A DNA stretch of 64,000 bases from Sanderia malayensis (taxonomy: Eukaryota > Cnidaria > Scyphozoa > Semaeostomeae > Pelagiidae). The notes under the pieces were generated by a model. That model was not told where the DNA came from. It did no database searches and worked only from the letters and a program-made list of their open reading frames with translations. Positions 31,348 to 43,363 of this stretch are shown piece after piece. Position 1 is the first letter of the stretch; each line of letters begins with the position of its first letter. Where the stretch lies: contig RQOL01000936.1 of NCBI GenBank assembly GCA_013076295.1, forward strand, positions 62,001-126,000, written 5' to 3'. The translations under genes and the position numbers were made by a program.

Positions 31348-33954
31348 ACGATGCACGCAAATCCTACTTTCCGTACGAGTACGAGAGGTTGGACGAAACG
31401 TGCATGCCGCCGTACGAGAGTTTTCACTCCACGCTCACGCAGTCGAACCGATTGGAGGACGAGTTGCAGGCGTGGCTGTTGAAAAAACATCGCCGTCTCT
31501 CCGACCACCATACGACGACGACGACGACGACGAACAGCGACCGATGTCGGGACACGAAAAGTACAAACGACTGTGTCGCATGTGGCAGAAGAAGGGATTT
31601 CGAACGCTGGGCGATTTTCTGCGTGACTACAACGTGAAAGACGTGGTGCCGTTTTTGCGCGCCCTGGAAAGCTACGCTTTGCAATTGCGCGAGGCGGGCG
31701 TCGACATGTTCTTCGACGGCATTTCGTTGCCCGGTCTGGCCAAGGCCATTCTCAGTCACAAGATTCCGCCGAACACGTTCTACTATCTGGACAACGCCGA
31801 ACAGTATCGGACTGTGCACAAAAGCGAAGTGGGCGGACAGAGCATCATTTTCAAGCGTTCGAACACGCATCCGTACGTCAGAGGCTACGACGCGAACGCT
31901 CTCTACCTGCACTCCATGTGCGGCGGTCAGTACGTGGGCAAACCGCGCACTACCAACGCTTGGTCGGCGGTGTGATGGTGCGCAGGACGATGCCACCGTC
32001 GTCGATGCGCTTGACAGAGGAACGCAGACGACGCGATGCCGCGCTGGGTAGCATCGGTCCGATCAGAATCAGAGAACGACGCGACAGTCGAGAGGCGCAA
32101 TTGTTTCTTGACTACGTGGAACAGCACGTTCTCACGCCTCGTCGCATCGTGCTGCATCGACAAAAGTACCTGCGACTGTGCCGTTCCGAGATCGATTGGC
32201 TGCAAGGCAAGTACACCGAATTTTTCGGTGGCGGCGAACTGTTGCTGCGAGCGCCGCGATTCTTTACCGTCGACGGTATGTTTACAGATTACGAACAACA
32301 CGGAGGACGAGAACAGCGCTGCATCATCGAGTTCGATGGCTGTTACTGGCACGCGTGTACGCGCGCGGCAAGCAAGTGTCGCGAGAAGTTTGCCGACAAG
32401 ACGTACGCTCGAAATCGACGCAGGATGACGGGCGAGCAGGTGCGAACGCTGGACGAGTTCAGACGAGCGGTGTTGCGACGACGCGGCTATCGCGTGTTCG
32501 TCATGAAAGAATGCACGTGGCGAGAACGGTGTGGACGTCGCGACGGCAGCTCGGTGCACGTGTTCGTCGAAGAACGACGTCGACAACACGAAGACGATCC
32601 CTTGGAACGTAACGACAATTGGGCAGGCTACACCACCCAGGACACTCTAATCGAGGCGCTGTTGCACGGCAAAGTGCACGGAATGGTGACGTGCGACGTG
32701 CACGTGCCGCAGGAGCGACGCGAATACTTCAAGGAGTTCGCACCGATCATCAAGCACGCCTTCGTCGACTATGCCGACGTGGGCGAATTCACGCAAGCCG
32801 TCGCCGACGCGAACGGCATAGCGATCAAGAAACGCAAGTGCGTCATCGACTCGTACGTCGGACACGAGATAACGATCACGGACGAGTACTTCGTGTGGCT
32901 GTTGGAGCACGGTTGCAAGTGCACGAAAATCTACAGTTTTTTGCGTTGGAAAAAGGAGCCGGTGTTTGCCGAGTTCGGTCGAGAGATCACGCGCTTGCGC
33001 GTACAAGGCGACCGGGACAAGTCCAGCGAAATGAAGGCCAACACTGCGAAGCTCATCGGCAACTCGGCGTTCGGCTCGTGCATCACGAACAAAGACAAAC
33101 ACCGTGACGTTCGACTCGTCTCACTGCAGCAGGACGGCGACCGATCGAAAACGCGACGCATGTTGACGAGCGATCAAGTGCTGTCGAACAGACGGGCGAG
33201 ACGTGAGATTGCCTCGATGAACACGTTCGTGCGCTACGAACAGGTCTGTCGACAGGTGCTCGAGGTGGAGACGAAGAAACGACGTGTCGTCTACGATCAG
33301 CCGCGCTACATCGGCAAGACGATCTTCGATCGCGCCAAGCTGTCCGTGCTCACGTTCGTCTACGACTTCTTGAAGAGCGTGCTCAAGCCCGACCACTTCG
33401 AGCTGCTCGAGACGGACACGGACAGCATCTACTTGGCGTTGAAAGAGGACCGTTTCGAAGACAACGTGGCCGAGGAGAAGCGCGACGAGTACGAACGGAA
33501 AAAAGACGTCTACTTCATCACGGATCGGTGCGAGTTCGGCAAACGCCAACCCAATCGCTACAAGCTGGAGTTCTCCGGACATCGCATGGTGTCGCTCTGT
33601 TCCAAGTCCTATTGCGGATTCGACGAGACGTCGCGAGACGTGAAAATCTCCAGCAAGGGCGTGCAGAAGCGCAACTTTGTGCAACACGCTCTGCAACGAC
33701 AACAACAACAACAACAAGACGACAACGACGACGGCAACAAGGACGTTTCTGAAATTATCTACGACATATACAAAGAAGGCTTGAAAACGGATCCGAACGC
33801 AAACTGCAAGACGCACGCGGCGACGAATCGCGGGATAAAGCGAAAACAAAACCTCATGCAAACGTACGCGCAAGAGAAGAACATGCTGAACTCGCTGTAC
33901 TGCAAACGACGCGTTCTAGAAGACGGCATCAGTACCGTGCCATTAAATATTTAG
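27985..33954 (+). pseudogene. polB: Viral zinc-finger/family-B DNA polymerase, left copy (several frameshifts)
   Basis: The product would be close to 1,990 residues if unbroken. N-terminal region: an array of C2H2-like fingers (27,985-28,750), then a helical region and an FGFLLYKRKTDE block (28,930-29,470), acidic runs, and another zinc-finger-like segment before the exonuclease. Exonuclease: FDFEA (30,436-30,450), NSSGYDLPL (near 31,090-31,115), YNVKDVVPF (31,628-31,654). Polymerase: GYDANALYL (31,883 on), a nuclease-like insert with IEFDGCYWHAC (near 32,325-32,358), KLIGNSAFG (33,050-33,075), DTDS (33,415-33,426) and KSYCGF. All catalytic carboxylates seen are intact. The reading changes frame about seven times, mostly in GAC or CAA microsatellites; the polymerase core 31,918-33,954 is one open frame. 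The lineage is that of protein-primed-type polymerases in invertebrate endogenous viruses. It would copy the viral genome. Confidence 0.9.
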
Positions 33955-34057
33955 CAATTAGCAGTTGAACAATTAAAATTCGAACATGTTCCATATATGT
34001 ATGTATTTAATGATTTTGCAAACATTTTTTTTTGTTTGTTTTGTCTCATTCCTCTGC

Positions 34058-34088
<31 letters not shown>

Positions 34089-34100
34089 GCATTAATAAAG

Positions 34101-34125
34101 ATGGCGCCACCACGAACGCTTGAAA
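34101..34125 (+). CDS. Possible first coding exon of a spliced viral gene
   Basis: ATG at 34,101 opens a short reading (MAPPRTLE) that ends at 34,125 directly before a perfect donor GTAAGT. Both ATG and donor are unchanged in the right copy (49,662-49,686). The phase (one base left over) fits the acceptor TTTTTAG at 35,551-35,556, whose exon needs two bases to complete the codon. The intron would contain the 412-codon ORF at 34,236. This is inference from signals only. Confidence 0.45.
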
Positions 34126-34235
34126 GTAAGTGTCATATGATTATTTGATGTTGTTTCTATTATTTTTGCTATTCTTTTGTAAGACAACACAATAGTGATG
34201 ATGATGATGATGATGATGATGATGACGACGATAAC

Positions 34236-35353
34236 ATGTTTACTGCAAATAGAAAAAGTGGACGTAAGTCGTCCTCTTCCTCTGCCAACAGACGAATAGA
34301 TGCTTACGAGCAAGACACGAAATTGTTAAAGTTCATATTTCCGACTGTGTATCAACAGGAAACGTTTTGTTTTCTTTACGATTTTTTCATGCAAATACCT
34401 GTCGATTTGCACGGAGAAAGACAACAGCAGCAAAGCGAAGAAGAGGAAGACATACAAATGAAACTGTTGAATCAGTTTCCATTGTTACGACTTGAACACG
34501 AAAGTATTGCTACGGCTCAATTGATTTTGTCAGAATGCACAATGGACTTGACGACGATTGTGCTGGAAATAAAACTCAGTGTTTTGTTTGAAAAATATTA
34601 CGTGTACTCGTCAGAGGCAACTACTACTGCTGCTGCTATTGCTACTTCTGTTACGGGCGGCATAAAAATGATCATTCCAGACGAGTTTCTACTCTTTAAT
34701 CTATCCAATTTGTGGAAACGATACGTGTTCATACGGAAATTCGAGAAAAATTCTCACGACAATCAGACGACGACAACAACAACAACAATACAAAAAGCAA
34801 AGACCTCCTTGTGTGAAACGGCGTGTCTAGTTGAATTTATTGACAGTAGTTTACGTGAAAAAATAAGCATAGGATTGTTGACGGATTTGCACGCTTTCAA
34901 GATAGAGGAGATATTGAAAGGCACCGGTCTGGGTCGAATGAAAAAACGAATGAAAATGGAAATTGGACACCACGTGGCAAACAATTACGTGTCACCTTTT
35001 AAGAATCTCTACAGTACGTACATCGAAATGCCCCTCGACTATTTGCGACGGAAACGAGAATACGAGTGGGCCAGTGCATCCTTGCAACGACCGGTGCAAA
35101 AATCGAAACGAGGACGAAAAAAGAAAGATGCACAGAAAATCATTCTCGAAAACGAGTCGTTATTTTCGAACAACAACAACAACAACGCTGTAATACCATC
35201 ACCGCCGACAACAACAACAACAACGATAAACAACGACAATGTTGTACACATTGAAAAAGCATTTGAAAATATGGTGGAAAATCTCCTGTCGTCATCGACG
35301 GAAAATTTTACCCCGCTCGTTCTCACAACACCACCACCGCCACCACCGTCACT

Positions 35354-35384
<31 letters not shown>

Positions 35385-35474
35385 CGTCGACTTACGACAT
35401 GCAGCGGTCAAGGAAATTTTGTGAAAAAAATGAATTCGTCAAACTATGAAAAAAAAAACCAAAGAAAAAAATAA
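34236..35474 (+). CDS. Viral unknown protein, 412 residues, intact in left copy
   Basis: Starts at ATG 34,236 after an in-frame run of Asp codons (GAT repeat). Not recognised. The N-terminal 35 residues are basic and Ser-rich; residues 40-270 look folded and largely helical, with hydrophobic blocks (KFIFPTVYQQETFCFLYDFF, TTIVLEIKLSVLFEKYYVY, DEFLLFNLSNLWKRYVFIRK). A basic motif KSKRGRKKKD near residue 297 could be a nuclear-localisation signal. The last third is Asn/Thr/Pro/Gln-rich and disordered. It follows the polymerase gene by 280 bp. The right copy (49,549-48,249) has one frameshift within the FNLSN segment. It could be a structural or DNA-binding protein; there is no direct evidence for either. 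Confidence 0.7.
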
Positions 35475-35556
35475 TAATAAATTCAAATAGTTTATTGTTT
35501 AGTAATATTTAGTTATACTATTTGTACATATATATATATCTGTTTTTACTTTTTAG

Positions 35557-36392
35557 ACTATGTAACTTGGCTATGTAAAACGATTGGGAAAATATTCCGA
35601 AAAATGAAAATGACGTATTGCAATACGTTCACGATCACATTACAAGCGTGAATTTTTGTGTGAAAGGAAAAAACACATTCCCGACTACTCCGGAAAACAT
35701 TCACACGGCGCACGATTGCGTTCCTCGACAGGCGTTGATCTACAAAAAACCCGCCCGCTGTTCGGTAAAGGACAGGCTCGTTTGTCAAGTAAGATGTTAC
35801 GCGAACACGGTTTGCTTCCCGATGCCGAGTCAGGCGGCGGTGGCGGCGACAGCAATAGTGTCGACGACGACGGATTCGTGTACAATCAAGTCGATCCCGA
35901 ATTGCTCTATAAGAAAAAACTAGACGTTTTTCGACACAATCTCAGCAAAGAACTGCTCAATGTTGTAACCAATTACAATCAAAACAAAAACATCGAAGAA
36001 CAAAATAAAACTGACGACACAGGACAACAACGTCGAATCTCGAAGAAACCAAAGCAAATTGCAATTGTGGTCGGACATAAACAAAACAGTAAATAAAAAT
36101 TTACAACAAGAACATGCTAATGACAACGACGCTGAGGTAGATTGTCATTCGGAAATGACAACCATCAGTGCCGACGACGACGATGACGACGACGACAACG
36201 ATAGTGATTACAGCATTTCAACATCTTCGTCTTTACTATCGTCCTTACCACCATCGCCTTTACCAGTTACTAAAAAAAAAGAAAGAAAAAAACACCAGTA
36301 AAAACGAATAAAACAACAACAACAACAAAGAAATCGTCAAAAACGAAATTGACTCCTAATGTTGGCATGTTTGCGAATAACGAAAGAACATG
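35557..36392 (+). pseudogene. Viral unknown gene before the ATPase, left copy (frameshifted)
   Basis: The reading opens right after a TTTTTAG splice-acceptor-like site and has no ATG near its start, which suggests an upstream exon. The right copy is continuous over the first 160 codons; in the left copy a base is missing near 35,580, and the reading is split between frames 35,618 and 35,656. The middle has a Gly-rich loop and an acidic segment. After about 36,060 the frame moves to one encoding WSDINKTVNKN, an Asp run and a Ser/Pro-rich then basic tail. In the right copy that tail ends in a stop that overlaps the ATPase start (ATGA). Function unknown; tight coupling to the ATPase suggests a role in assembly. 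Confidence 0.55.
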
Positions 36393-37368
36393 ATTGCCGA
36401 AGATGATGATGATGATCATGATCCTCTCACCGACCAAGACGAGCAGTACCTGCACCGGTACGCGGACGACATTGAGCAGTATTACGCTTCGATTGCCGAC
36501 GAAATTCTGCAACAGCAAATCAAACAGATGCCGGCGAACGCAACGACACAACAGCTTATCAACTTTGTGTGCGACTCCATCTACTACGGCGGACCGCAAG
36601 AGCAGTACGATTTTCGATTCAAAACGCCGTTCACCGTCATGCTGGCAGGAAAGACGAAATCCGGCAAAACCGAATTGGTGCTGGACATTCTGCAGCAATG
36701 GCGTTTCATCACGGACGACACTGCCGGCGCCTACACGAAAAAACTCTACTGGTTCTACGGTACTCGCAGCGAAGACCAAATCAATCGAGCCAAACACATC
36801 TGGGACGGATTTCGCGACGAGCTTCAAGACGGTGACGACACGAAAAACATAGCATGGCATCCTGTCAAAGGAGTCGAGTCGCAAGAGGCGCAAACTCGGA
36901 TAGAAGAAATGAGCGATGCAATCGTCGTATTCGACGATCTCATGACCGAGATGACGAAAAGCGATAAGATGTCGCAGTTTTTCACTCGAGAAAGTCACCA
37001 CAGAAATCTGTGCATGTTTTTTCGTGTGGCAAGACATCTTTCCCCAGCAAAAGCACGCCGCAATGATATCGAAAAAACACCGACTACAAGATCATTTTCG
37101 ACAATCCGAGCTGTCGTGACAGCGTGCGTCACATGCTCGGTCGGATGTATCCCAAGACGAAACAGGCCGGCGAAGTGACGGCCAAAATTCTTGACGCTTT
37201 GGAACGTGCTCCGCCCGACTCGTATCCGTTCGTTCAGTTGAACGATCTGAGTTCGCACCGAACGAAAGACCGGAGACGCGCATAGTCAGCAACTTGATCT
37301 CGCGAAACCTCGACGACGTGCACTATCAGTTTCCTGCCAACGGTGTCGGCACGTTAATCAAAACGTGA
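36390..37368 (+). pseudogene. Viral packaging ATPase (A32/FtsK-like), left copy with frameshifts
   Basis: Starts at ATG 36,390. Walker A is AGKTKSGKT at residues 86-94 (36,645-36,671). Walker B is IVVFDDLM at about residues 178-185 (36,921-36,944). Downstream is a FFTRESHHRNL segment, a sensor-like motif seen in the packaging ATPases of adintovirus-like elements. Near 37,023 a one-base change moves the rest of the domain into another frame, and a further shift lies near 37,245. The reading ends at the stop 37,366-37,368. About 325 residues is a normal length. These ATPases drive genome entry into preformed capsids. Confidence 0.87.
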
Positions 37369-37464
37369 CGACCAGGAAAATAACCGAAACAGTGTAGTTT
37401 TTAATTTTTTATATTTTTTAAATAATAATGATGACAGCATCTATTGGTAGATAACAGAAAAAAA

Positions 37465-38983
37465 ATGCCTTTTCCTTTGGCCGCTGCTGCTGCTCTTCCA
37501 TTAGCAAAAGTTGCTTTACCATTTATTGGAAAAGCATTAGCGGGAGGTGCTCTGAGCGGACTTGCTAATTTTGGAGTTGGAAAAATCTTTGGCGGTCGCG
37601 GACGACCGTTTCGAGCACCCGGGCGTCGACGTCCGCGAAGTCTGGGCGGTGGCGGCGGCGGCAGACGTTTCTTACGCAGAGCACATTTGGTACGACGTCA
37701 CCGTCGACGACGACGACGACGACGACGACGATGATTCAGTTGCCGACGAAAAAGAGTCGTCTTTTTGCAAAGTTTCTCCGTCGAGAAAAAAAATGGAAAA
37801 GAAAAAAAGCACTGCTATCCTCGCTGCTGCTGCTGAAGGGTAAGGGACGGCTGCAGCGACGATTTGCAGCACCCCCACCAGACGCTCGTCGCGCTCTGGA
37901 ACAGAGCAATCGCGATCGACAACTGATTGCCGAGCTCGGCGCAAACGGTATCGATTTGAACATGGAAAATATCCATCGTTACGTAGGTCCGTACGTGTCG
38001 GCCGAACTCGTACACGCGCTGTCTCGACAGTCTCGGCAACGACGTCGCCAAGTGCTGATCAATTACTTTCGAGAACATTTCGACGATCACATACCGTCGC
38101 ACATTCGTCGCGTTCTCGGACGGGAACCGGTGCCTACGCCCGATGCGGCCGTTGCCGCCAATGCTCGACGACTGGCAACTCGAGATCACAACCAACGGTT
38201 GGCACTGGTCGGATCGCCTGGGGTACCGACCGCCGTCGGACGTCGACATTAGCATTTCACCGTGACACTCGCCACGCCCCCCCAACGCCGTGCGGCAGCT
38301 GCCGTTGCACCTGGCGCCTACTCTCTTCGCGCCGCCAGTGTCGCCAGCGAGGACAACCTACTACAACAGCCGAGCCCGTTGCAACACGATGACGCAGCGG
38401 TAAGAGCAGCGCGTGGACTTGTCGCCGAATTGGAACACGACAACGACGACGAAAGCAGCAGTAGCGGCGCGTGGACTTCTCGACTATCTCCAGGGCAACA
38501 ACAGCAGCGGCAGCAGTGGTGTACACAGTTTGGGAGGAGACGACGACAATTTGATACTTCGTACACCGTCGCCAATAGACAACAACAACATTTCACCGAC
38601 ATTGTCAGCACCAAACGTGTCGCCTGCCGTTGTTAGCATCGAAGAAACGCAACATAGCGAAGAACAACAGCGCAATATGAGCGACATACTCACTGCGCTG
38701 CAAGTGGCAAGCGCAGCTGCAGAATCGGCCACCAGAGAATTACTTCGAAACATCTCACCCCTTAGTGCGGTGGACAGCGACGGCAATCTGCAAAGAACAA
38801 CAGTCGACACGTCCAAAACCGACAACCCCACCATTGGGGACTCCTTTACGATCGTCAACACCAACACCGATTCAAGCTGCTGCTACACCCGGCGCCTATT
38901 TTTTTCGACCCATCAATCCCAACCCACCAACATTTACCGAGTCGTCAATCGGGTCGGTGTCTGGTATCGATTCCATATTATAA
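37465..38983 (+). pseudogene. Viral capsid-associated-like protein with hydrophobic N-terminus, left copy
   Basis: Starts at ATG 37,465. The first 45 residues are Ala/Leu/Gly-rich and hydrophobic (LPFIGKALAGGALSGLANFG), like a membrane-active or capsid-anchoring segment, followed by a Gly/Arg-rich stretch. In other frames after slippage in a GAC tract near 37,700, the reading continues with a Lys/Arg-rich block, a helical region (LIAELGANGIDLNMENIHRY, HIPSHIRRVLGREP) and a long disordered Ser/Pro/Asn tail ending DSIL. Total about 500 residues. Small hydrophobic minor capsid or core proteins of adenovirus-like and adintovirus-like viruses often start this way; the assignment is inference. The left copy lacks two segments present in the right copy (about 90 and 230 bp). 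Confidence 0.55.
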
Positions 38984-39060
38984 TACGTTAACTTGTACAT
39001 ACATAATACTCTATTAGATTTTTGTTGCCCTATTGTATTTTTATTATTCTATTGAATTTT

Positions 39061-39204
39061 TTTGTTGTATCATTGAATTTTTTGTTGTATCATTGAATTT
39101 TTTGTTGTATCATTGAATTTTTTGTTGTATCATTGAATTTTTTGTTGTATCATTGAATTTTTTGTTGTATCATTGAATTTTTTTGTTGTATCATTGAATT
39201 TTTT
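39061..39204. repeat. 20-bp tandem array, left copy
   Basis: Seven units of TTTGTTGTATCATTGAATTT, nearly perfect, preceded by two degenerate units (39,020-39,060). The same unit is found at 44,357-44,398 and at 60,345-60,590 in the right copy. It lies between the capsid-like gene and the TATA box of the next gene. Confidence 0.95.
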
Positions 39205-39226
39205 ATTGCCATTATACTCTTACTCC

Positions 39227-39233
39227 TATAAAT
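39227..39233 (+). promoter_or_regulatory. TATA box of the spliced viral gene
   Basis: TATAAAT, 85 bp before ATG 39,312, just downstream of the 20-bp array. It is similar in spacing to the boxes in the divergent promoters of the element. Confidence 0.55.
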
Positions 39234-39311
39234 TCGAACGCGAATCAAAAACAAACCTTATTCAGTTTTTGATTCCGAAGCACACACACACACACATACT
39301 AGCCTGTGCTA

Positions 39312-40537
39312 ATGATGGCTACTCTCATGGAAAACCAAGATGCCGTCGTCTATTGTTACAACGAATGTTTTTTAGTAAATGAACTAGTAAGTAATACAAC
39401 ATTGTACATTTTGCGTAATTTATTCTCTTAAAATTACATTGTATATTTTATGTAATTAATTTAAATTGTAGATTCGTAACTACGGTGGCGCCCAACGCTT
39501 TCTGTGCAAATACCTGCCGGTGGGTTACGTGAACGACTTTTTCGCGCCGAAGGAAGAATTGCCCACGAATGCACAATTTCGTCTACCGATGAACTTGTAT
39601 CGAGACGAAACGACTGTTTGGGACGACTTTCAAATCACGACCAACAATACTCTCGTGTACCCATTGGAGAACCGGGGGTTGTCACTATCCAGTCTTTGCA
39701 CGACGTCATCTGCCAACAGCATTCAAAATTCAGCCTTGAATAAACTCTTGTGCCTGAAACCAATCCGTGCAGAACATGCCAAATGGATGCTGCAGCCGGC
39801 CACCTCCGAAGACTGCAAAAAATACATCGATACTTTGCCGGAAATATTCAAAATCAACGATAATGATGATAATGATGATCATCATGATGATAATGATGAT
39901 AATGATAAAGCTAACAACAACAAAGACAAAACCGTCACTGTCAATGATAATGATGATGATGATAATAACGAAACAACTTCACCATCATCATCATCAACAA
40001 CGTCACCAGCAGCATCGTTACCCCAGTATCGCAGCGTGAACGACGAGTTTGGTTTAACAATGACGAAAATCCGCATGGAAACAAGAAACGTGAAAAATCA
40101 CAACAACGTCCACAGATATTTTAGAACCGTGGGCAAATTGCCAAGCTATTCATTGAGTTCTATTCTCGCTGTGCCGACATGTTGCCCAAGTTTGCGACTT
40201 TATTCAAGGACAGCTCTTGGATTGAAATCCTACCACATCCCACCAAAGCAGACTTTTTTCTCAACATCCAACTAGTCGGCACCTTTCTTTCAAACACCAA
40301 AGCCATTCACCTAAACAACCTCGAGCGTTGGGGAACATTGAAGAAATATACAGAATTGATACCGGTAAAAGTCATCTGCAAGATATGCAAAAAGATGTTT
40401 GGCTCAGCGAACGGTTCCGTTCACGACGCCTACTGTAATGAATGCATTGAACACCTATTTCAAAACAAATCCGATTTTCAAGATCGAAAACAATATTACA
40501 AAGAAAAACTTCATGCAGCCGCATCATCAACAACATT

Positions 40538-40577
<40 letters not shown>

Positions 40578-40772
40578 GCAACATCAACAGCAACATCAAC
40601 ACCAACAACACCAACAACGATGACAAATGATGGATTTACAATCATTATCACATCGTCGAACGAAAAAGAGCACAGCAGAAAAAGATCCTCTCCTTTAAAA
40701 GCTTTAGATCCCATATCAAAACCAACAACAAAGAAGCGCCATTTAGATTTCAATTCACCAGCTGACAATTGA
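39312..40772 (+). pseudogene. Spliced viral gene, exon 1 + 85-bp intron + exon 2 (one frameshift)
   Basis: Exon 1 (39,312-39,386) starts with two ATGs and reads MMATLMENQDAVVYCYNECF to a donor GTAAGT at 39,387. The acceptor TTGTAG ends at 39,471. The two exons join in phase 0 and the reading stays open to 40,275. A frameshift near 40,150-40,180 then moves the conserved reading to frame 40,179-40,772, which has a zinc-ribbon-like CKICKKMF ... CNEC pair and a Thr/Ser-rich tail with basic end. Middle part acidic (Asp/Asn run). Not recognised. The intron has consensus signals at both ends and is AT-rich, so nuclear transcription is likely. This gene is present only in the left copy; the right copy is missing this region or it lies in the gap. 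Confidence 0.7.
39387..39471 (+). other. Spliceosomal intron in the viral gene
   Basis: 85 bp, GTAAGTAA at the 5' end, TTAAATTGTAG at the 3' end, and stops in the frame of exon 1. The join is in phase and joins open frames on both sides. Confidence 0.75.
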
Positions 40773-40937
40773 CATTTTTTTTTTTTTTTTTTACTATTGT
40801 AGCTTTTTAATTGCTGCATTATTACTATTGTTCAAAAACTTACTTATTAGAGAATACTACTTGACAGTTTGTTGTTTTCGATTCTCCTCTAGTTGCATTT
40901 AAATTTTTTTTGTCGTTTTCTACTATCGCACATCACG

Positions 40938-41463
40938 ATGTCGTCTTTCGGTTCTCACGCGAATCATCACGACGTATTGAAATACAATCACATAAAAACT
41001 CTGATGAGTTTCGGATCGTCGTCGGCACGCGTAAAAGCCGATCCGTACACGCCAAAACCGCACAATCTCAACGAAATTCTCAACGGACACGGCCGTCTCG
41101 TAACATTCAAAACGAAAACCGCTCGTCGTCGTCGTCGTCGTCGTCATCGACGGACGACATTCCGACTTTCAAAAAATGCTCGAAACCAATCGAATTCGCG
41201 ACACGGCCGCACTGCCGCCGTACATGAAAGCGAGCATTTACGCGACCACTTTGCAACAGCACCAGAAACACCAACATCATAAGAACTGGTCGCCAGCCGT
41301 CGGTTTCCACGCCAACCTACCCGGCGTGACGACGAAAAGCAACGTCTACCAAAACTACGGCAACGCAAAACAGATGGCCAAAATCAATCCGTTTGCCGTG
41401 GGACGTCTCCGAAAGCCCGTCTACTACGATTCGACGTACCATCTGCAAAACATTATCGCCTAA
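40938..41463 (+). pseudogene. Viral unknown gene, frameshifted
   Basis: ATG 40,938 opens MSSFGSHANHHDVLKYNH and a basic region. CGT/CGA repeats near 41,125-41,150 and an A-run near 41,170 switch the reading to frame 41,176-41,463, which encodes RDTAALPPYMKASIYA and ends in FAVGRLRKPVYYDSTYHLQN. Together about 175 residues. Not recognised; basic and possibly a virion core or DNA-binding protein. Confidence 0.5.
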
Positions 41464-41548
41464 CAGATTGTCGTTTCCGACAGTGAACGTCTTGTATAAT
41501 AATAATATACTACTGTTGCTAAACAAAACTCAATACTAAGCGAACAAC

Positions 41549-41797
41549 ATGCCCACCACAATACGCAGACGCTTGTTCCAAAAAAAAAAGAAAAAACGTC
41601 ACCACATACGCGTCGGTTTCTTCGGCGAGAATCCACAGCACATCTATCCCACAGGACCGGGATACAATTGGACCTTCCATTCGGCACAACTACAAAGTCA
41701 ATTGCGAAACTTCACACGACTACCCATGCCGGCACCGATCATTCGTCTGAAAAACGGATTCACGTACGTGCCGTATCCCAACGGATTTCAGCGTTGA
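41549..41797 (+). CDS. Small basic viral protein, 82 residues
   Basis: Intact ORF from ATG 41,549. The N-terminus is strongly basic (RRRLFQKKKKKRHH), followed by a short hydrophobic/aromatic part (YNWTFHSAQLQSQL) and a C-terminus ending PYPNGFQR. The length and basic N-terminus would suit a core or DNA-condensing protein; the function is not known. It lies between two other unknown genes on the same strand. Confidence 0.55.
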   Translation: MPTTIRRRLFQKKKKKRHHIRVGFFGENPQHIYPTGPGYNWTFHSAQLQSQLRNFTRLPMPAPIIRLKNGFTYVPYPNGFQR

Positions 41798-41926
41798 TAA
41801 AAACAATTTCTTTATTAACTATATATATATTTACACACACGTATGTAAACGAATCGATTATTTTTTTGTTATTATCAGAACAATCAGATCAACTGCTTTT
41901 TTTGTCGCGTTTTTTCTTTTCCCATC

Positions 41927-43338
41927 ATGGCCACCGCGGCTTCGTCTCCGCCGTCGAAAAAGAAGAAAAAGACCAAATCAAAATCCGACGGCGAGTACGA
42001 CGACGACGATGATGCCACCGGTAGAAAAACAAAACAACCAAACGCACGACAGACCGGTGCCTACTTGGGCAAATCCACGTTTGCCACTCACGCAACATAG
42101 CAGCAATGACTCCGCCTCTCACTCCACAACAAACGACACCGGCAACAACACCGTCGGCAGCAGGCAGCAGCCAGAGCAATCTGACACCGCACCACGCCGG
42201 CACGTACGGCGAAATGGTGCTGGTACCGCGTAGCTTTTACAGCACGGCCATCCAGACGTTCCAGAAACACCTGCCCTCGTTGCAACAGCACTACATCCAC
42301 AAAAAAGTCACGGCGGCTCGCAAGAACGCCAACAATCCGAACGAGTACAGCCGACACATGATCGACGCAAACAAGTACCTCCGCGCACACGTCATGAACA
42401 GCGACGTCGACGCGCACATACAACGCAGTCTGACGTCGCCGCTGCTGGAACAGACTCGCAAGCGACTGCAACAGTTGTCGCGCAACAAACAGCTCCTCTC
42501 CACGCACCACGGCATGAACATGTACGAACACTTGAAGAGCGACGAGACGACACAGCTGAACGTGCTGCGGCGCGCCGAAAACAGCAAATACGACAATCTG
42601 GTCAACAATCCGCTCAATCTCTTGCAGCCGTCGCCGCAGAGTTTGCACGACAGTCCGTTCCACGCGCAAATGCTGCAGTCGTTTCTCGGTCAACACCCGC
42701 ACATCCTTCGACACGACAGCAGTCGCGGCACGCTGCAGGTGCTGCGCAAAACCGTGTCGTACAATCCGCACGCGAGCTCACGCTTGTTGCACTTTTTCAC
42801 TCACGATCACGGCAACGCCAGACAGCCGCCCGAGGGAACGCACGAACTGCTGCTCGCTCTGCACCGACACGGCTTCCCGTTGCACCACCTGGGCAACAAA
42901 TTTTTACGCGAAAATGCTCAGAAACTTTTGCACGAAGCCGGCGTACGCGAACGTAGACATCCGACCGGCGGAGCAATACCGCGAAGCGACCAGTCTCGTA
43001 CACCAGCAACAACACCGTCCAGTGTTAGACGACGACAACTCCCAACACCACCGTCGTCAACACCACCCAGTGTTAGACGACGACAACTCCCAACACCACC
43101 AACATCGTCGCCTTGGCTGCCGCCGACACCGGCAGCAACCGCTTCTACTCCGAAAATTTCCAAACCGACCGCACCGCCGACTCCTTCGCCCCAGATGCAA
43201 ACGCGCAAACGACGACGGGAAAAACAAACCGACCAAACTCCGAAAACCCACAAACAGCAGCAACAAAAAGGAACTGCTCGAGTCGTCTTGCACGATCCGC
43301 GAAAAATGAAATGGAAACTAAAATCGCATAAAAAATAA
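41927..43338 (+). pseudogene. Viral unknown gene with Lys-rich start and Pro-rich basic tail
   Basis: ATG 41,927 opens a short Lys/Asp-rich reading that stops at 42,100. A second frame from ATG 42,106 is open for 410 codons to 43,338. They may be one gene with a frameshift, or two. The 42,106 ORF has a helical, His-rich body (residues 30-280; for example LPSLQQHYIHKKVT, HDHGNARQPPEGTHELLLAL) and a Pro-rich, basic tail. In the tail a 48-bp tandem repeat (43,015-43,110) gives two copies of a SVRRRQLPTPP peptide. Not recognised. It could be structural. Confidence 0.6.
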
Positions 43339-43363
43339 CGTTCCACCAACCGAATGCAAAAAA

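Noticed and set aside
34184..34236. Splicing of the short MAPPRTLE exon to the 412-codon ORF
   Set aside because: The AG sites at 34,183 and 34,195 give the wrong phase; the acceptor at 35,556 fits better.
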